A DNA stretch of 64,000 nt from an alpha proteobacterium BAL199 (GCA_000171835.1 ABHC01000019.1:1-64000), one strand, 5' to 3'. Shown: positions 1 through 8,301, counted from the stretch's first letter. Notes: generated by a model not told the origin, from the letters alone. Numbers and translations: made by a program.

Positions 1-130
1 GAATATCGCCTCTTTTGAAATCCGAGTGGGTAGCGGCTGTCGAGCTGGGGCCTGACGACGGGCCTGCATCGATCCCTTTGTTCGACCGGCGAGACCATCC
101 CCTTGTCCCCCCCCTGCAACCCCCAGCGTG

Positions 131-213
131 CCAGGCGGGGATCGGCGGTCAAGGATGGCCGGAGGCCACCGCGCAGCGGCGCGAAGCGTCCTTGATGGCC
201 GATCCCCGCCTGG
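131..213. repeat. Imperfect inverted repeat upstream of ISL3 fragment
   Basis: The arms at 131-155 and 189-213 match at 23 of 25 positions and enclose a GC-rich 33-base spacer. The pair lies about 40 bases before the truncated ISL3 transposase. It may be the subterminal end of that element or a hairpin. The matching end of the element is not in the window, so its role is unproven. Confidence 0.6.
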
Positions 214-255
214 CCATGCTGGGTGCAGGTGGGGCTCTGGAGGCGAGTGCGGGGC

Positions 256-813
256 ATGCAGAACCAACTCTTCGAGGTGGCCTTGGGCATTGCCGAGCCG
301 TGGTACGTCAACGGCGTCGACTTCGACGCGGCCGAGAAGACCCTGACGATCGGTGTCGATTTCGTCGCCGGGACACGGTTTCCGGCGGCCGGCGTGGCAG
401 GCGTGCATCCGGTCCACGACACCCAGATCAAGCGCCTGCGGCATCTGAACTTCTTCCAGCACGAATGCTTCCTGGAGGTCAGAACGCCTCGCGTGAAGCT
501 GCCCGACGGGCGGGTCGTGCAGGTCGAGCCCGAGTGGTTCGGCAAGCTCGCCGGCTTCACCCTGCTGTTCGAGGCGCTGGTGCTGGCCATGGCCCGGCAG
601 ATGACCTTTGCCGCCGTGGCCAAGCTGGTCGGCCTGTCCTGGCATCGCGTCCATGCGATCTGTTCGCGCTATGTCGATCTCGCCCTGGCCGAGGCCGATC
701 TGTCGACGGTGACGGCGGTGGCGATCGACGAGACCTCCTGCCGGCGCGGCCACAACTACCTGACCATCGCCGCCGATATGGATGAGCGCAAGGTGGTGTT
801 CGTCACCGAAGGC
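256..813 (+). pseudogene. ISL3-family transposase, 5' fragment
   Basis: About 186 residues from the ATG at 256 (MQNQLFEVALGI) resemble the N-terminal half of ISL3 transposases. A helix-turn-helix stretch (FAAVAKLVGLSWHRVHAI) is followed by the first catalytic region (AIDETSCRRGHNYLT). ISL3 transposases are usually over 400 residues, so the second half, including the remaining DDE residues, is missing. Homology stops after FVTEG near 813, where unrelated reverse-strand coding sequence begins. It is a dead remnant, and the first in a run of truncated genes. Confidence 0.8.
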
Positions 814-815
814 AT

Positions 816-1168
816 CCGCAGCCGCCCTGCATAAAGCTCAATGGCGTGGCGGCCGACCTCCTGCACAAAGGCTCGGGTCACGGTTTCCCGCAGATTGGTC
901 GCGAGGAAAGATTCGCTCGATCCATCAAGTCGCTGAGCTAACTCGGCCGCGAGGGCGCGTCCGGGGTCCGCGTAGGCCCGCCAGAGCCGGTAGCCTGCCA
1001 TCGCGACCTGGGCGGCTGCCCGGCCGAACATGCCATACCGCTCTGTCATCGCTTGTGCCCAAAGAGCATGGTCGAGGCGGAGGCTGCGCGCCCCTGGCAA
1101 GTAGCGCAGCATGACCGCGCGCAGGTCGCGGGCCACCGTCTCGGTCAGCAGTAGCGCCTCGGGTATGG
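816..1168 (-). pseudogene. Unidentified helical protein fragment
   Basis: A stretch of about 115 codons on the minus strand is open and looks protein-like: alanine- and leucine-rich helices including LRAVMLRYLPGARSLRLD and LWRAYADPGRALAAELAQRL. It has no start of its own. At the upstream end it abuts the RecD2-like fragment in a different frame (near 1168), and at the downstream end it abuts the ISL3 fragment (near 815). I do not recognise the family. Because both ends coincide with breakpoints of other genes, I read it as an internal piece of a lost gene rather than as a functional small protein. Confidence 0.4.
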
Positions 1169-1655
1169 CTGTGCAGGAAGACCATGATCTCGCGAACGAT
1201 CTTCTGCTCGGCCCATGCGTCGGTGATGCGCTTGGCGCGCACCCGGCCAATCCCGGTCACTTCGCGCAGCCGGTCTGGTTCGGCCTCGATGATGTCGAAC
1301 ACCTTCTCGCCGAACGCCTTGACCATCTTCCTGGCGTAGACGGGGCCGATGCCGCGGATCATGCCGGAGCCGAGGTATTTCTCGATTCCGTCGATCGACG
1401 TCGGCGCCGAGGTGCGCATGAAGCGCGCCTTGAACTGCTGACCGTGGGTCCGGTCGTTGATCCATTCGCCCGACGCGGTGACCCATTCGCCGGCGGCGAT
1501 GGTGGCGGCGTGCCCCACCACCGTGACCAGATCGCGATGGCCGCGCGCCTTGATGCGGAGAACGCAGAAGCCGTTGTCGCCATTGTGGTAGGTGACGCGT
1601 TCAACCAGACCGGCGAGGACTTCACGGTCCGGCGCATTCGTCTGATCGGTTGGTC
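1168..1655 (-). pseudogene. RecD2-like helicase, N-terminal fragment
   Basis: Read from about 1655 down to 1168, the translation gives the N-terminal part of RecD2-type ATP-dependent helicases: an OB-like segment (LAGLVERVTYHNGDNGF, GEWINDRTHGQQFKARF) and tandem helix-hairpin-helix repeats (GIGPVYARKMVKAFG, VTGIGRVRAKRI), ending at VFLHSH. The ATPase core that normally follows is absent. The reading frame at the extreme 5' end is also broken: a Shine-Dalgarno-like GGAGG and ATG near 1675 are out of frame with the conserved sequence. It is therefore a non-functional remnant. Confidence 0.75.
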
Positions 1656-1671
1656 GGGCGCGTGTCAGAGA

Positions 1672-1945
1672 TCATCCTCCGGCGGCGCAAGCCGCCGACC
1701 CGTGGTCCACCAGGATCAACTCATCCACGGGGAAGCCGAGGTCACGGGCCTTGTTGACGAGGCGCTGTCGAATCTCAAGTGACAGATCGGGCTGTCGCGC
1801 CAGGATCCACAGGTAGCCGTGTGAGGGGCCTGATATCATGGGCCAGCCATAATCCTGCCGGTCGAGAGCAAAAGCGTGATAGCCGCCGGCGAACGGCCAG
1901 AAGAACGTGATGGAGAGGCTGGCGGTATCAGGCGGGCTTTGGAAC
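1672..1945 (-). pseudogene. Lipocalin (Blc-like), C-terminal fragment
   Basis: About 85 residues match the C-terminal half of bacterial lipocalins: FFWPFAGGYHAFALD, the strand YGWPMISGPSHGYLWILAR, and the closing helix with the acidic LGFPVDELILVDH. The N-terminal lipobox and the first barrel strands are missing. The fragment begins where a truncated nuclease gene ends, in a different frame. The intact family is an outer-membrane lipoprotein that binds lipids. This copy cannot be exported or fold fully. Confidence 0.8.
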
Positions 1946-1954
1946 ACGCGACTC

Positions 1955-2096
1955 TGTGTAAGCGGATCCGGGTGCCGTGGATGCCGAGGGTGTCGCCATC
2001 GATGACTGAGGCCACGCCGGTCAGGCTCTCCGCCCCCATGGCCTGGCCGCCGCTGCTCGTGATCAGAATGAGCGCTAACAGAAGTCGGGTGATCAC
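1955..2096 (-). pseudogene. Thermonuclease (SNase-like), N-terminal fragment
   Basis: A GTG start at 2096, preceded by GGAGACCTGAG, opens a signal peptide (ITRLLLALILITSSGGQAMG). The start of the staphylococcal-nuclease fold follows (VASVIDGDTLGIHGTRIRLH). Homology stops at that point near 1955 and the frame runs into the lipocalin remnant. Family members continue for another 80 or more residues that carry the catalytic arginines and glutamate. The join looks like a deletion between two genes on the same strand. Confidence 0.75.
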
Positions 2097-2138
2097 CTCA
2101 GGTCTCCAGCCCGAACCAGCAGGTCCGGCCTCCAGTGG

Positions 2139-2447
2139 TCAGCGTGACCGCAGGGCATCAGACAGAGGCACACTTCGGCCTGAGCGGTCGCGAGCCTTGC
2201 CGTCTTTGATTGTGGCCGTGACGCGGCCGTTGCGGTCGCGGACCTTCCACCGGCCGTCCACGAAGGTATCTGAGGTGATTGAGCCGGTAACTCGGCCATT
2301 CTTGTCTCTCAGTTTGATAGGGTCGCTTGCTGAGCCGTTTCCTGAGCTTCCAGCAAATGCCGACCCGGCCGATGAGAGCGCGGCGATCAAAACGCCTGTA
2401 GCCGCCACGATGGCAACCAGCCGAGACGGTGAAATCTCAAGCGGCAT
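2139..2447 (-). CDS. Small exported protein with repeated DRNGR motifs
   Basis: A protein of about 102 residues begins at the ATG at 2447, with GGGGA about 8 bases upstream; an alternative ATG is at 2456. It has an N-terminal hydrophobic signal (LVAIVAATGVLIAALSSAGS) with a likely AFA cleavage site. A short mature region carries three imperfect repeats built on D-(K/R)-N/S-G-R (RDKNGRVTGSI, RDRNGRVTATI, RDRSGRSVPL). This suggests a small periplasmic or secreted basic protein. I do not recognise a named family. It sits between broken genes, so expression is uncertain. Confidence 0.55.
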   Translation of the reverse strand: MPLEISPSRLVAIVAATGVLIAALSSAGSAFAGSSGNGSASDPIKLRDKNGRVTGSITSDTFVDGRWKVRDRNGRVTATIKDGKARDRSGRSVPLSDALRSR

Positions 2448-2493
2448 CAAAATCATTCCCCGCGCTTCAGGCTGGGCCAGCACGACGCCTTGG

Positions 2494-2709
2494 GCCCTGC
2501 GCCTCGCCCGATGGGGCGCGGTCGCCCTCGCCATCCTTCTGTTTCTGCTGGCCCTGCGCCGCTCCGGCGAGCGCGCCGGTCGGATGGCCGCGCGCATCGA
2601 AGCCATGGAGGCTACCAATGACGTCCAACGCCGGATGCTGGACGCGGCGGCTCGCCGTCCTCGTACTCGCGACGAGTTGGCTGAGCGGTTGCGCGACGGG
2701 CGGTTCTGA
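2494..2709 (+). CDS. Rz-like inner-membrane spanin (start missing)
   Basis: About 71 codons encode a single transmembrane helix (GAVALAILLFLLALRRSGER) followed by a charged coiled-coil-like segment (MAARIEAMEATNDVQRRMLDA). This is the layout of phage i-spanins (Rz), which join the inner membrane to an Rz1 lipoprotein during host lysis. No ATG, GTG or TTG precedes the membrane segment in frame, so the 5' end appears lost where the upstream reverse-strand gene begins. The call rests mainly on the nested Rz1-like gene that starts within it at 2618. Confidence 0.55.
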   Translation, partial: ALRLARWGAVALAILLFLLALRRSGERAGRMAARIEAMEATNDVQRRMLDAAARRPRTRDELAERLRDGRF

Positions 2710-2872
2710 GACGACGCCGGTCGCGGTCTGTCCGCCGGTCGTGGAGTACTCCGCGGAGTTTCAGGCTCGGGCGGCCGAGGAGCTTGCACTGCTGCCGGGT
2801 GGATCGGCGGTCGTCAAGATGCTGAGCGACTATGCGGTGATGCGGGAGCAGGCTCGGGCGTGCAGAGAATGA
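2618..2872 (+). CDS. Rz1-like outer-membrane spanin lipoprotein
   Basis: An 84-residue protein begins at ATG 2618, with GGAGG 6 bases upstream, in a different frame inside the Rz-like gene. It has a short basic N-terminus, a hydrophobic stretch and a clear lipobox (SWLSGCA). A lipid-anchored tail follows, with a helical end (SAVVKMLSDYAVMREQARA). Out-of-frame nesting of a small lipoprotein inside an i-spanin gene is characteristic of Rz1. It would be attached to the outer membrane and span the periplasm with its partner. It is a phage remnant. Confidence 0.65.
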   Translation: MTSNAGCWTRRLAVLVLATSWLSGCATGGSETTPVAVCPPVVEYSAEFQARAAEELALLPGGSAVVKMLSDYAVMREQARACRE

Positions 2873-2940
2873 AACTCGGCGCCAATCCGGGCAGGCTCTC
2901 CGGCGACATCGCCCGCATCTAAAGGCTTACGACCCTGATC

Positions 2941-3093
2941 GTGCTGTTAAACGCGGCGGAGCTCGCGGCCGGCGTTAATCCATTCACACTGCACCTGTAT
3001 GCTGCACTGGCTGAGAAAGAGGGACAGCTGATCGCGGACCAGACCAAGGCCATGCTTCCAGATCGAAAGAAATGCGACGCCATGCTCGGTAAG
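2941..3093 (+). pseudogene. Serine resolvase/invertase fragment
   Basis: About 50 residues (VNPFTLHLYAALAEKEG, LIADQTKAML) match the end of the catalytic domain and the start of the long helix E of small serine recombinases, where the family reads as DPF-hydrophobic-AALAEKER-LIS-RT. The catalytic serine at the N-terminus and the DNA-binding C-terminus are both absent, and the frame decays after about 3093. It is a short relic of a resolvase or invertase, consistent with a past mobile element here. Confidence 0.55.
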
Positions 3094-3212
3094 CTAACGG
3101 TCGGACGGCTTGCAGATCGGATCTCGAATTCCCGACGATTGGGGATAGGCGGCGGCGTACTTTGCGATACCCGTGGAGCAATCGGAACAGGCTCAGCCGG
3201 CCAGCATGCCAG

Positions 3213-3611
3213 TCAGCTTCCACGAAACCGGTTCTCGAATTCGGCGCCCGTCATCTTTTTGGTCTCGTTCGAGAATTCATAGTAATCCGGTTTGTCGTCG
3301 ATGTAGATCTCGGCACGGAACGGCAGGCCGGACTGGTCGGCGAACAGGCCAATCGGGATCGCATGTATCTCGGTGCCGGCCGGGTGAAAGAACAGGCTTG
3401 ACCCGCAATTGGTGCAGAAGCCGCGCTCGCACCCATCAGACGAAGCATAACGGCCGACCGGACCGTCGAATATGGCCCCTTTGCATGGAACCGACATGAA
3501 CGGTCCACCGGTCCATCTCCGGCACATTGAACAGTGACAGGCCTGCATCGATGGCATCGCTTCGGCTTCGAATGTGACACGACCGCAGAGGCAGCTCCCG
3601 TTTCGCTTCAT
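3213..3611 (-). CDS. GFA/CENP-V family zinc-binding protein
   Basis: This is a 132-residue protein. The ATG at 3611 is preferred over the one at 3617 because GGAGG ends directly before 3617 and is well spaced (6 bases) from 3611. The full Gfa-type zinc pattern is visible: SCLCG near the N-terminus, CHCSMCRR, and CTNCGS further on. Members bind two zinc ions. The founding member speeds glutathione-formaldehyde adduct formation, but most homologues have no proven substrate. It is intact and transcribed alone, downstream of a glutathione-transferase-rich cluster, so a thiol-adduct role is possible but unproven. Confidence 0.85.
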   Translation of the reverse strand: MKRNGSCLCGRVTFEAEAMPSMQACHCSMCRRWTGGPFMSVPCKGAIFDGPVGRYASSDGCERGFCTNCGSSLFFHPAGTEIHAIPIGLFADQSGLPFRAEIYIDDKPDYYEFSNETKKMTGAEFENRFRGS

Positions 3612-3831
3612 CTCCATCCTCCTGGTTTTCAGATTTTCTGCTCGGGTTCGGCGCTGACGGATGGCCGGTGACAGGCTCCGGCCCCGTGAACGCCCCGCTT
3701 GCGGTACGCTCTGGGCCCCGTCGAGCCCTGGCGCGCCCGCGGAGAATAAATGGTCCGGGGGCGGTTGCGCACCGCCTCGTCGGAGCGACGACGGCGAGGC
3801 CCGCGACCGGCGATCTGCAGGCAGAGGCTCG

Positions 3832-4935
3832 TCATTCGACCAGATTGGCCGCCACGACGTCCTCGTCCCAATCAAGGCCCAGCCCGGGTTTGTCCGGGAC
3901 GATCAGATCGCCGTCCGAGAGCGCGTAGGGCTCCTGCAGGATCGGGTCGGCCCAGCTCTGCCATTCCAGCCAATGGGCCGTCTCGGTCACTCGCATGACG
4001 TGGGCACCGACCTCTGGGTAGAGATGCGTCGACATCGGAATGCCCCAGGCGCCGGCGACGCCAGCGGCGCGCATCCAGCCGCTGACCCCGCCGATGCGCA
4101 TGAAATCGGGCATGACCAGGTCGCAGGCTCCGGCCTGCAGCGCCTGGTGCATCTCGCGCGGGCCATAGAAGTTCTCGCCGATCATCAGCGGTGTCTTCAG
4201 GTCATGCCGCAACTGGGCGTAGCCGTCGAAATTGTCATAGACGACTGGCTCTTCGATCCATTCCAGTCCCAGGTCGTCGATTTGGCGTGTGCGGTGCATG
4301 GCTTCGGCCATATCGAGGCCCTGGTTGAAATCGACCATCAATGCGGTGTCGCGGCCGACGGCGTCCCAGACAGCTTCGGCAGTTTCGATATCGACCGCTG
4401 GATCATCGCGGCCCATGCGCAGTTTCAGGCCCTTGAAGCCTGTTCCCTGGCCCTCGGCCTTCAACTCGACCGCCTCGGCGGCCACCTCCGCTGGCGACTT
4501 TAGCCACAGACCGTTAGAGTTGTAGGCCTTTACCGAACCAGGCGTTCCGCCCAGCAGCGTGCAGAGCGGCATGTTCGCCGCCCGCGCCAGCGCGTCCCAG
4601 ACGGCCATATCGACACCGGATGCGGCGATCATCGAGAGGCCCGCATATCCAACGAAATGCAGGGACTTCCGGGTCTTGTCGTAGATCTCTGCGGGCGCCA
4701 GTGGCTGGCCCGCCAGCATGTCGCTCATGTCATGCAGGGCCGGGACCAGGTACTTCATTGCCTTCGGCACATAGGGTTCCAGATAGGCGCGCCCCGGGAC
4801 GCCCTCTTCCGTCTCGATGTCGATCAGGATCAGCGGCCAGTCGGGTATCGTCGCGATCCGCGCCGTGACCGGGCGCTGGAGCTTGAGCAGCACGGGCCGT
4901 GCCGTCAGCTTGCGGAAGGTAAGGGTCTGGGCCAT
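3832..4935 (-). CDS. Enolase-superfamily enzyme (mandelate racemase-like)
   Basis: The protein is 367 residues and starts at the ATG at 4935, with GGAGA 6 bases upstream; an ATG at 4956 lacks a binding site. It has the N-terminal capping domain and a TIM barrel with the superfamily pattern. The catalytic-base strand is GLKLRMG, and metal ligands sit in VDFNQ, WIEEP and MIGENF. A C-terminal STHLYPEVGAH matches the histidine-bearing loop of mandelate racemase. Such enzymes abstract the proton alpha to a carboxylate with magnesium and act as racemases, dehydratases or lactonizing enzymes. It is the last gene of the minus-strand catabolic cluster, 43 bases after the CoA-transferase. The substrate is unknown. 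Confidence 0.88.
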   Translation of the reverse strand: MAQTLTFRKLTARPVLLKLQRPVTARIATIPDWPLILIDIETEEGVPGRAYLEPYVPKAMKYLVPALHDMSDMLAGQPLAPAEIYDKTRKSLHFVGYAGLSMIAASGVDMAVWDALARAANMPLCTLLGGTPGSVKAYNSNGLWLKSPAEVAAEAVELKAEGQGTGFKGLKLRMGRDDPAVDIETAEAVWDAVGRDTALMVDFNQGLDMAEAMHRTRQIDDLGLEWIEEPVVYDNFDGYAQLRHDLKTPLMIGENFYGPREMHQALQAGACDLVMPDFMRIGGVSGWMRAAGVAGAWGIPMSTHLYPEVGAHVMRVTETAHWLEWQSWADPILQEPYALSDGDLIVPDKPGLGLDWDEDVVAANLVE

Positions 4936-4978
4936 GTGCGTCTCCGGCGTGTTCATTCAGGGACTTGGTCACGGATGG

Positions 4979-6196
4979 TCAATCATGTCGGGCGGCCTGG
5001 CGCCGGGACCAGAGAACGTCCCGGGTCTCCAGGTCATGGATGTCGGTGAGCGAATAGCCCAGATCGGTCAGAATGTCGGTATTGTGGGCGCCAAGATCCG
5101 GGGCCGCGCCGCGGATGCCCGACGGCGTCCCGCTGAACCGGGCCGCCGGGCGGGGCTGGCGGATCGGGCCGAGTTCCGGGTCGTCGAAGGTCTCGATCGT
5201 TGCGTTGTGGGCCGCCTGGGCGTTCTCGATCACCTCTGTCCGGGCCAGCACCGGCGCGTTGGGAACGCCCTCGGCATCGAGGCGGGCCAGGATCTGGTCC
5301 CGGTCCCATTTGGCGATCTCGTCGCTCATCACCTGACGCCGGGCGATCACGTTTTCCGACCGGGCAGCTGCGCTGGCGAAACGCGGGTCCTCCAGGAGAT
5401 CCTCGCGCCCGAAGGCCCGGCACATGCCCTGCCATTCGGCATCGGACACGGCGCCCGCGGTGATGTGGCCGTCGCGGGTCGCAAATACGAGGTCGAGGCC
5501 CAGTTGCCCGACCGTCGGGTCACGCTCGTTGCCGACGAAGGACAGGCTCGAACTGGCCTCGGGCCAGAGATAGGCGACCATCGTGTCGAACATCGACAGC
5601 TTGATGTGCTGCCCCTTGCCGCTGCGTTCACGGGCGAACAGCGCGGCGGATATCGTCTGTGACGCCGTCAACGCGGTCGTCTTGTCGGGGATCACCGTGC
5701 GCACCATGCGGGGCTGTCCCGTCTCGCGGTCGCGCTGGATGTCGGCCAGGCCGGATATTGCCTGAATGACCGGGTCATATACCCGCTGGTGGGCATAGGG
5801 CCCGCTCTCGCCAAAGCCGCTCATCGAGACATAGATGATGTCGGGCCGGATTGCGCGGACCACGTCCTCGCCCAGTCCCATGCGTTCGATGGCGCCGGGG
5901 CGGAAGTTCTGGACCAGCACGTCGGCCGTGGTCGCCAGCTTCTTTACCACCTCGAGCCCGGCCGCGGTCTTGATGTCGACGCAGAGCGAGCGTTTCGAGC
6001 GGTTGCAGGACAGGAACGAGCCCGACATGCCCTGATGCTTGTGGCCCAGCTTGCGCAGCAGGTCGCCCTGCGGCGGCTCGATCTTGATGACATCGGCGCC
6101 CTGGTCGGCCAGCATCATCGTGGCGATGGGGCCCGCCATGATCACGGTCAGGTCCAGCACCCTGATACCGGCCAGCGGTCCTTCGGAATCATGCAT
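4979..6196 (-). CDS. Family III CoA-transferase (CaiB/BaiF)
   Basis: The protein has 405 residues, the usual length. The N-terminal motif GIRVLDLTVIMAGPIATMMLADQGA is typical, and the family's catalytic aspartate region reads SFLSCNRSKRSLCVDIK followed by LVQNFRPGAIERMG. These enzymes move CoA between carboxylic acids through a mixed-anhydride and thioester route, activating an acid for degradation. The start at 6196 has GGAG 8 bases upstream and overlaps the stop of the upstream glutathione transferase by 8 bases, so the two are probably translationally coupled. It likely activates an organic acid for the adjacent enoyl-CoA hydratase-type chemistry. The acid itself cannot be named. Confidence 0.9.
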   Translation of the reverse strand: MHDSEGPLAGIRVLDLTVIMAGPIATMMLADQGADVIKIEPPQGDLLRKLGHKHQGMSGSFLSCNRSKRSLCVDIKTAAGLEVVKKLATTADVLVQNFRPGAIERMGLGEDVVRAIRPDIIYVSMSGFGESGPYAHQRVYDPVIQAISGLADIQRDRETGQPRMVRTVIPDKTTALTASQTISAALFARERSGKGQHIKLSMFDTMVAYLWPEASSSLSFVGNERDPTVGQLGLDLVFATRDGHITAGAVSDAEWQGMCRAFGREDLLEDPRFASAAARSENVIARRQVMSDEIAKWDRDQILARLDAEGVPNAPVLARTEVIENAQAAHNATIETFDDPELGPIRQPRPAARFSGTPSGIRGAAPDLGAHNTDILTDLGYSLTDIHDLETRDVLWSRRQAARHD

Positions 6197-6824
6197 CGTT
6201 CTGCTCCTTGGCGGCCTGATAGGCCGGACGCACGGCCATCCTGTCGCGATAGTCGATCAGGTTCGCCGGCAAGGGGATGTCATAGCGCAGCGCCCAGTCC
6301 AGGCACGATGCGAACAGGATGTCGGCCGGGCTGATCCGCGCACCCATCAGGGACGGGTCGGCGCCGCGGATCGCCTCGTCCATCTGTTCGAGTTGATGGA
6401 GAAAGTACTCCCGCCCGCCTCTGACCGCGACGGGAGCGTCACCATAGATCTCCTTCAGTGGACCATGCCGGCGCATGGTGTAGAGCCCGTTGGCATCCAA
6501 CTCGGACATGATGAAGAAGCACCATTCCAGGTGCCGCGCCCGGGCCACCGGATCGCCGGCGCAGAAAACATGGTCCGGCGTGGCCAGGCGTTCCGTCATG
6601 TAGATCATGATCGCCGCGCTCTCGGTCAGGACCAGATCGCTGTGGCGCAGGACCGGAACCTTGTGCCGCGGGTTCAGGGCCAGGAAGGCCGGTTCCTTCG
6701 TCTCGCCGGTCCGGGGGCCGATCGGAAAGTGTCGGAACGTCAGCCCCAGCTCGTGCGCCATCCAGAGCGTGCGATGGGTCCGCGCGGTGCCGGCGCCCCA
6801 AAGCTCTAATCCGTCGTTCGCCAT
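6189..6824 (-). CDS. Glutathione S-transferase family protein (first of three)
   Basis: This 211-residue protein has an N-terminal thioredoxin-like domain (LELWGAGTARTHRTLWMAHELG, the cis-proline segment HKVPVLRH, and the glutathione-binding TESAAIMIYM) and an all-helical C-terminal domain (SPADILFASCLDWAL). The serine of TESAAI is the conserved gamma-glutamyl contact. The gene lies 21 bases after an SDR gene and overlaps the CoA-transferase. Three different transferases in one cluster suggest glutathione-dependent processing of a reactive intermediate such as an ether, epoxide, halide or cis-trans isomer. The sequence alone does not pick among these. Confidence 0.85.
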   Translation of the reverse strand: MANDGLELWGAGTARTHRTLWMAHELGLTFRHFPIGPRTGETKEPAFLALNPRHKVPVLRHSDLVLTESAAIMIYMTERLATPDHVFCAGDPVARARHLEWCFFIMSELDANGLYTMRRHGPLKEIYGDAPVAVRGGREYFLHQLEQMDEAIRGADPSLMGARISPADILFASCLDWALRYDIPLPANLIDYRDRMAVRPAYQAAKEQNDA

Positions 6825-6845
6825 GCCCGAGCGCCCCGCGTTCCG

Positions 6846-7547
6846 CTACCAGACCTCGCCGAACGGTCTGAGTTCCACCAGGAACGACCAGGCCGACCGG
6901 TGCTGATGCGCGACACGAAACATCTCTTCGGCGATCGCATGGGGTTCGGCAAAGAACTCGTCCGGCGCTTCGGGGGCCAGTATCGGTCGGGTGCGCGGCG
7001 TGTTGATCGCCGCGTCGATGACGAAATAGGCGACATGGATGCCCTGGGGCCCGAATTCACGTGCGATGGACTCCGACAGGATGCGCTGCGCCGCCTTGGT
7101 CGAGGCAAAGAACCCCCAGTGCGCCTTGCCCCGTGTGGCCGAGGTGTTGCCGGTGACCAGGATCGCACCACCGCCCATGTCCAGCATCCCCGGAATGGTG
7201 TGCTGCGCCATGTAAAGCAGCGCCGTCGTGTTGACGCGAAAGTTCTGTTCCAGTTCCGCCGGGTCCTGTTCCAGCAGCGGGCCGCGCGTGGCCCGGGGTG
7301 CGTTGTGGATGACGATTTTCGGCGCGCCCATCTCGGCCTTGATCCGGTCCATGGTATCGGTCAACGCGTCCAGATCGCCGACATCGCAGGGATAGGCGCG
7401 GCCGTCGTACCTGGCCGCCAGATCCTCGATATTCTCGGCATTGCGGGCCAGCAGGGCGACCCGGTAGTCGGTGCTGAACCGCCGGGCGATTTCGGCGCCG
7501 GTGCCGTGCTCGGGGCCCACCCCGGTGATCAGGCAGACAGGCTTCAT
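6846..7547 (-). CDS. Short-chain dehydrogenase-like protein with altered active site
   Basis: This is a 233-residue Rossmann-fold protein. The nucleotide-binding turn is TGVGPEHGTGAEIA, with NAPRA in place of the usual NNAG. At the catalytic position the family YxxxK reads FASTK (preceded by WG-F), so the tyrosine is a phenylalanine while the lysine remains. The C-terminus (HQHRSAWSFLVELRPFGEVW) closely resembles that of the second SDR at 16267. Loss of the tyrosine argues against ordinary hydride-transfer catalysis. It may bind cofactor or use another residue. It sits 22 bases after the GST gene and 21 before the next, inside one operon. Confidence 0.82.
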   Translation of the reverse strand: MKPVCLITGVGPEHGTGAEIARRFSTDYRVALLARNAENIEDLAARYDGRAYPCDVGDLDALTDTMDRIKAEMGAPKIVIHNAPRATRGPLLEQDPAELEQNFRVNTTALLYMAQHTIPGMLDMGGGAILVTGNTSATRGKAHWGFFASTKAAQRILSESIAREFGPQGIHVAYFVIDAAINTPRTRPILAPEAPDEFFAEPHAIAEEMFRVAHQHRSAWSFLVELRPFGEVW

Positions 7548-7569
7548 GGTCGTCCCCTTTGGCGCCAGG

Positions 7570-8199
7570 TCACAGTTGGAAGGCCGGGCGCGCGGCGATC
7601 GCGCCGAACCATCGCTCGATGTTCGGCCAGGCGGCCGTATCCATCTCCAGCGGCCGGGTCATCCGGTACGTGAAGTAACCACTGATATCGGCGATGGTGA
7701 GCCGGTCCAGCGCGACCCAGTCGCGGCCCTGCATGTGCCGCTCCATCCGGTCGAAGAAGATCGCCGCCATTTCCTTGCCGCGCCGAACCATTTTGGGCAG
7801 TTGCGGCAGATCGGTGCGGGTGCCCGGCACGACGCGGCCGGCGAACATCGGCACATGGTTGCGGACGGCGTGCAAGAGCGGGATGAACCCGTCCAGTTCG
7901 GCCCGGCGCAGCCACATGTCGACCTCGGCCCGTTCCTCGGGCGTGGTCCCGAACAGCGGGGCATCGGCACGGGTCTCGTCCAGATACCGGCAGATCGTGA
8001 TCGACTCGGCGATCACGGCGCCGTCGTCCAGTTCCAGGAACGGAACGCAGTGGAACGGGTTCATCGAGGTGTAGGGCTCGGCGAACTGGTGGTCCTCGCG
8101 GACATTCAGTTCCTGGATCGGAACGTCGATCCCGGTCTCGGCCAGATAGACGCGGACCCGCTGGGCATTCGCCGCCGGGCCGAAATCGTAGAGTTTCAT
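7570..8199 (-). CDS. Glutathione S-transferase family protein (second of three)
   Basis: A 209-residue protein starts at the ATG at 8199, with GGAGG 7 bases upstream. Its thioredoxin-like domain includes PAANAQRVRVYLAE, the cis-proline segment FHCVPFLELD and the glutathione contact IAESITICRYL. The helical domain ends LTIADISGYFTYRM. It is the first gene of the minus-strand operon and faces the molybdopterin oxidoreductase across a 102-base promoter region with a strong palindrome at 8230-8252. It differs clearly from the other two transferases, so the three are unlikely to be recent duplicates. Confidence 0.87.
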   Translation of the reverse strand: MKLYDFGPAANAQRVRVYLAETGIDVPIQELNVREDHQFAEPYTSMNPFHCVPFLELDDGAVIAESITICRYLDETRADAPLFGTTPEERAEVDMWLRRAELDGFIPLLHAVRNHVPMFAGRVVPGTRTDLPQLPKMVRRGKEMAAIFFDRMERHMQGRDWVALDRLTIADISGYFTYRMTRPLEMDTAAWPNIERWFGAIAARPAFQL

Positions 8200-8229
8200 G
8201 GTGCGCCTCCCCCCGTCGATCCCGTTTGA

Positions 8230-8252
8230 CTGACTTTCGAATTTGAAGTTAG
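8230..8252. promoter_or_regulatory. Candidate HxlR operator, copy 1
   Basis: A 23-bp sequence has arms CTGACTT and GAAGTTAG around an AT-rich centre. It lies between divergent genes 8199 (minus) and 8302 (plus). The reverse complement of 15606-15628, upstream of the HxlR gene, is identical at 18 of 23 positions, including both arms except one base. A shared palindrome at two divergent promoters of one cluster is best explained as a common repressor site. The assignment to HxlR is inference. Confidence 0.65.
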
Positions 8253-8301
8253 TATCCGGCAGATGTCAACCGGCTGGATGCGATCCGGCCAGGAGGTTCC
8301 C

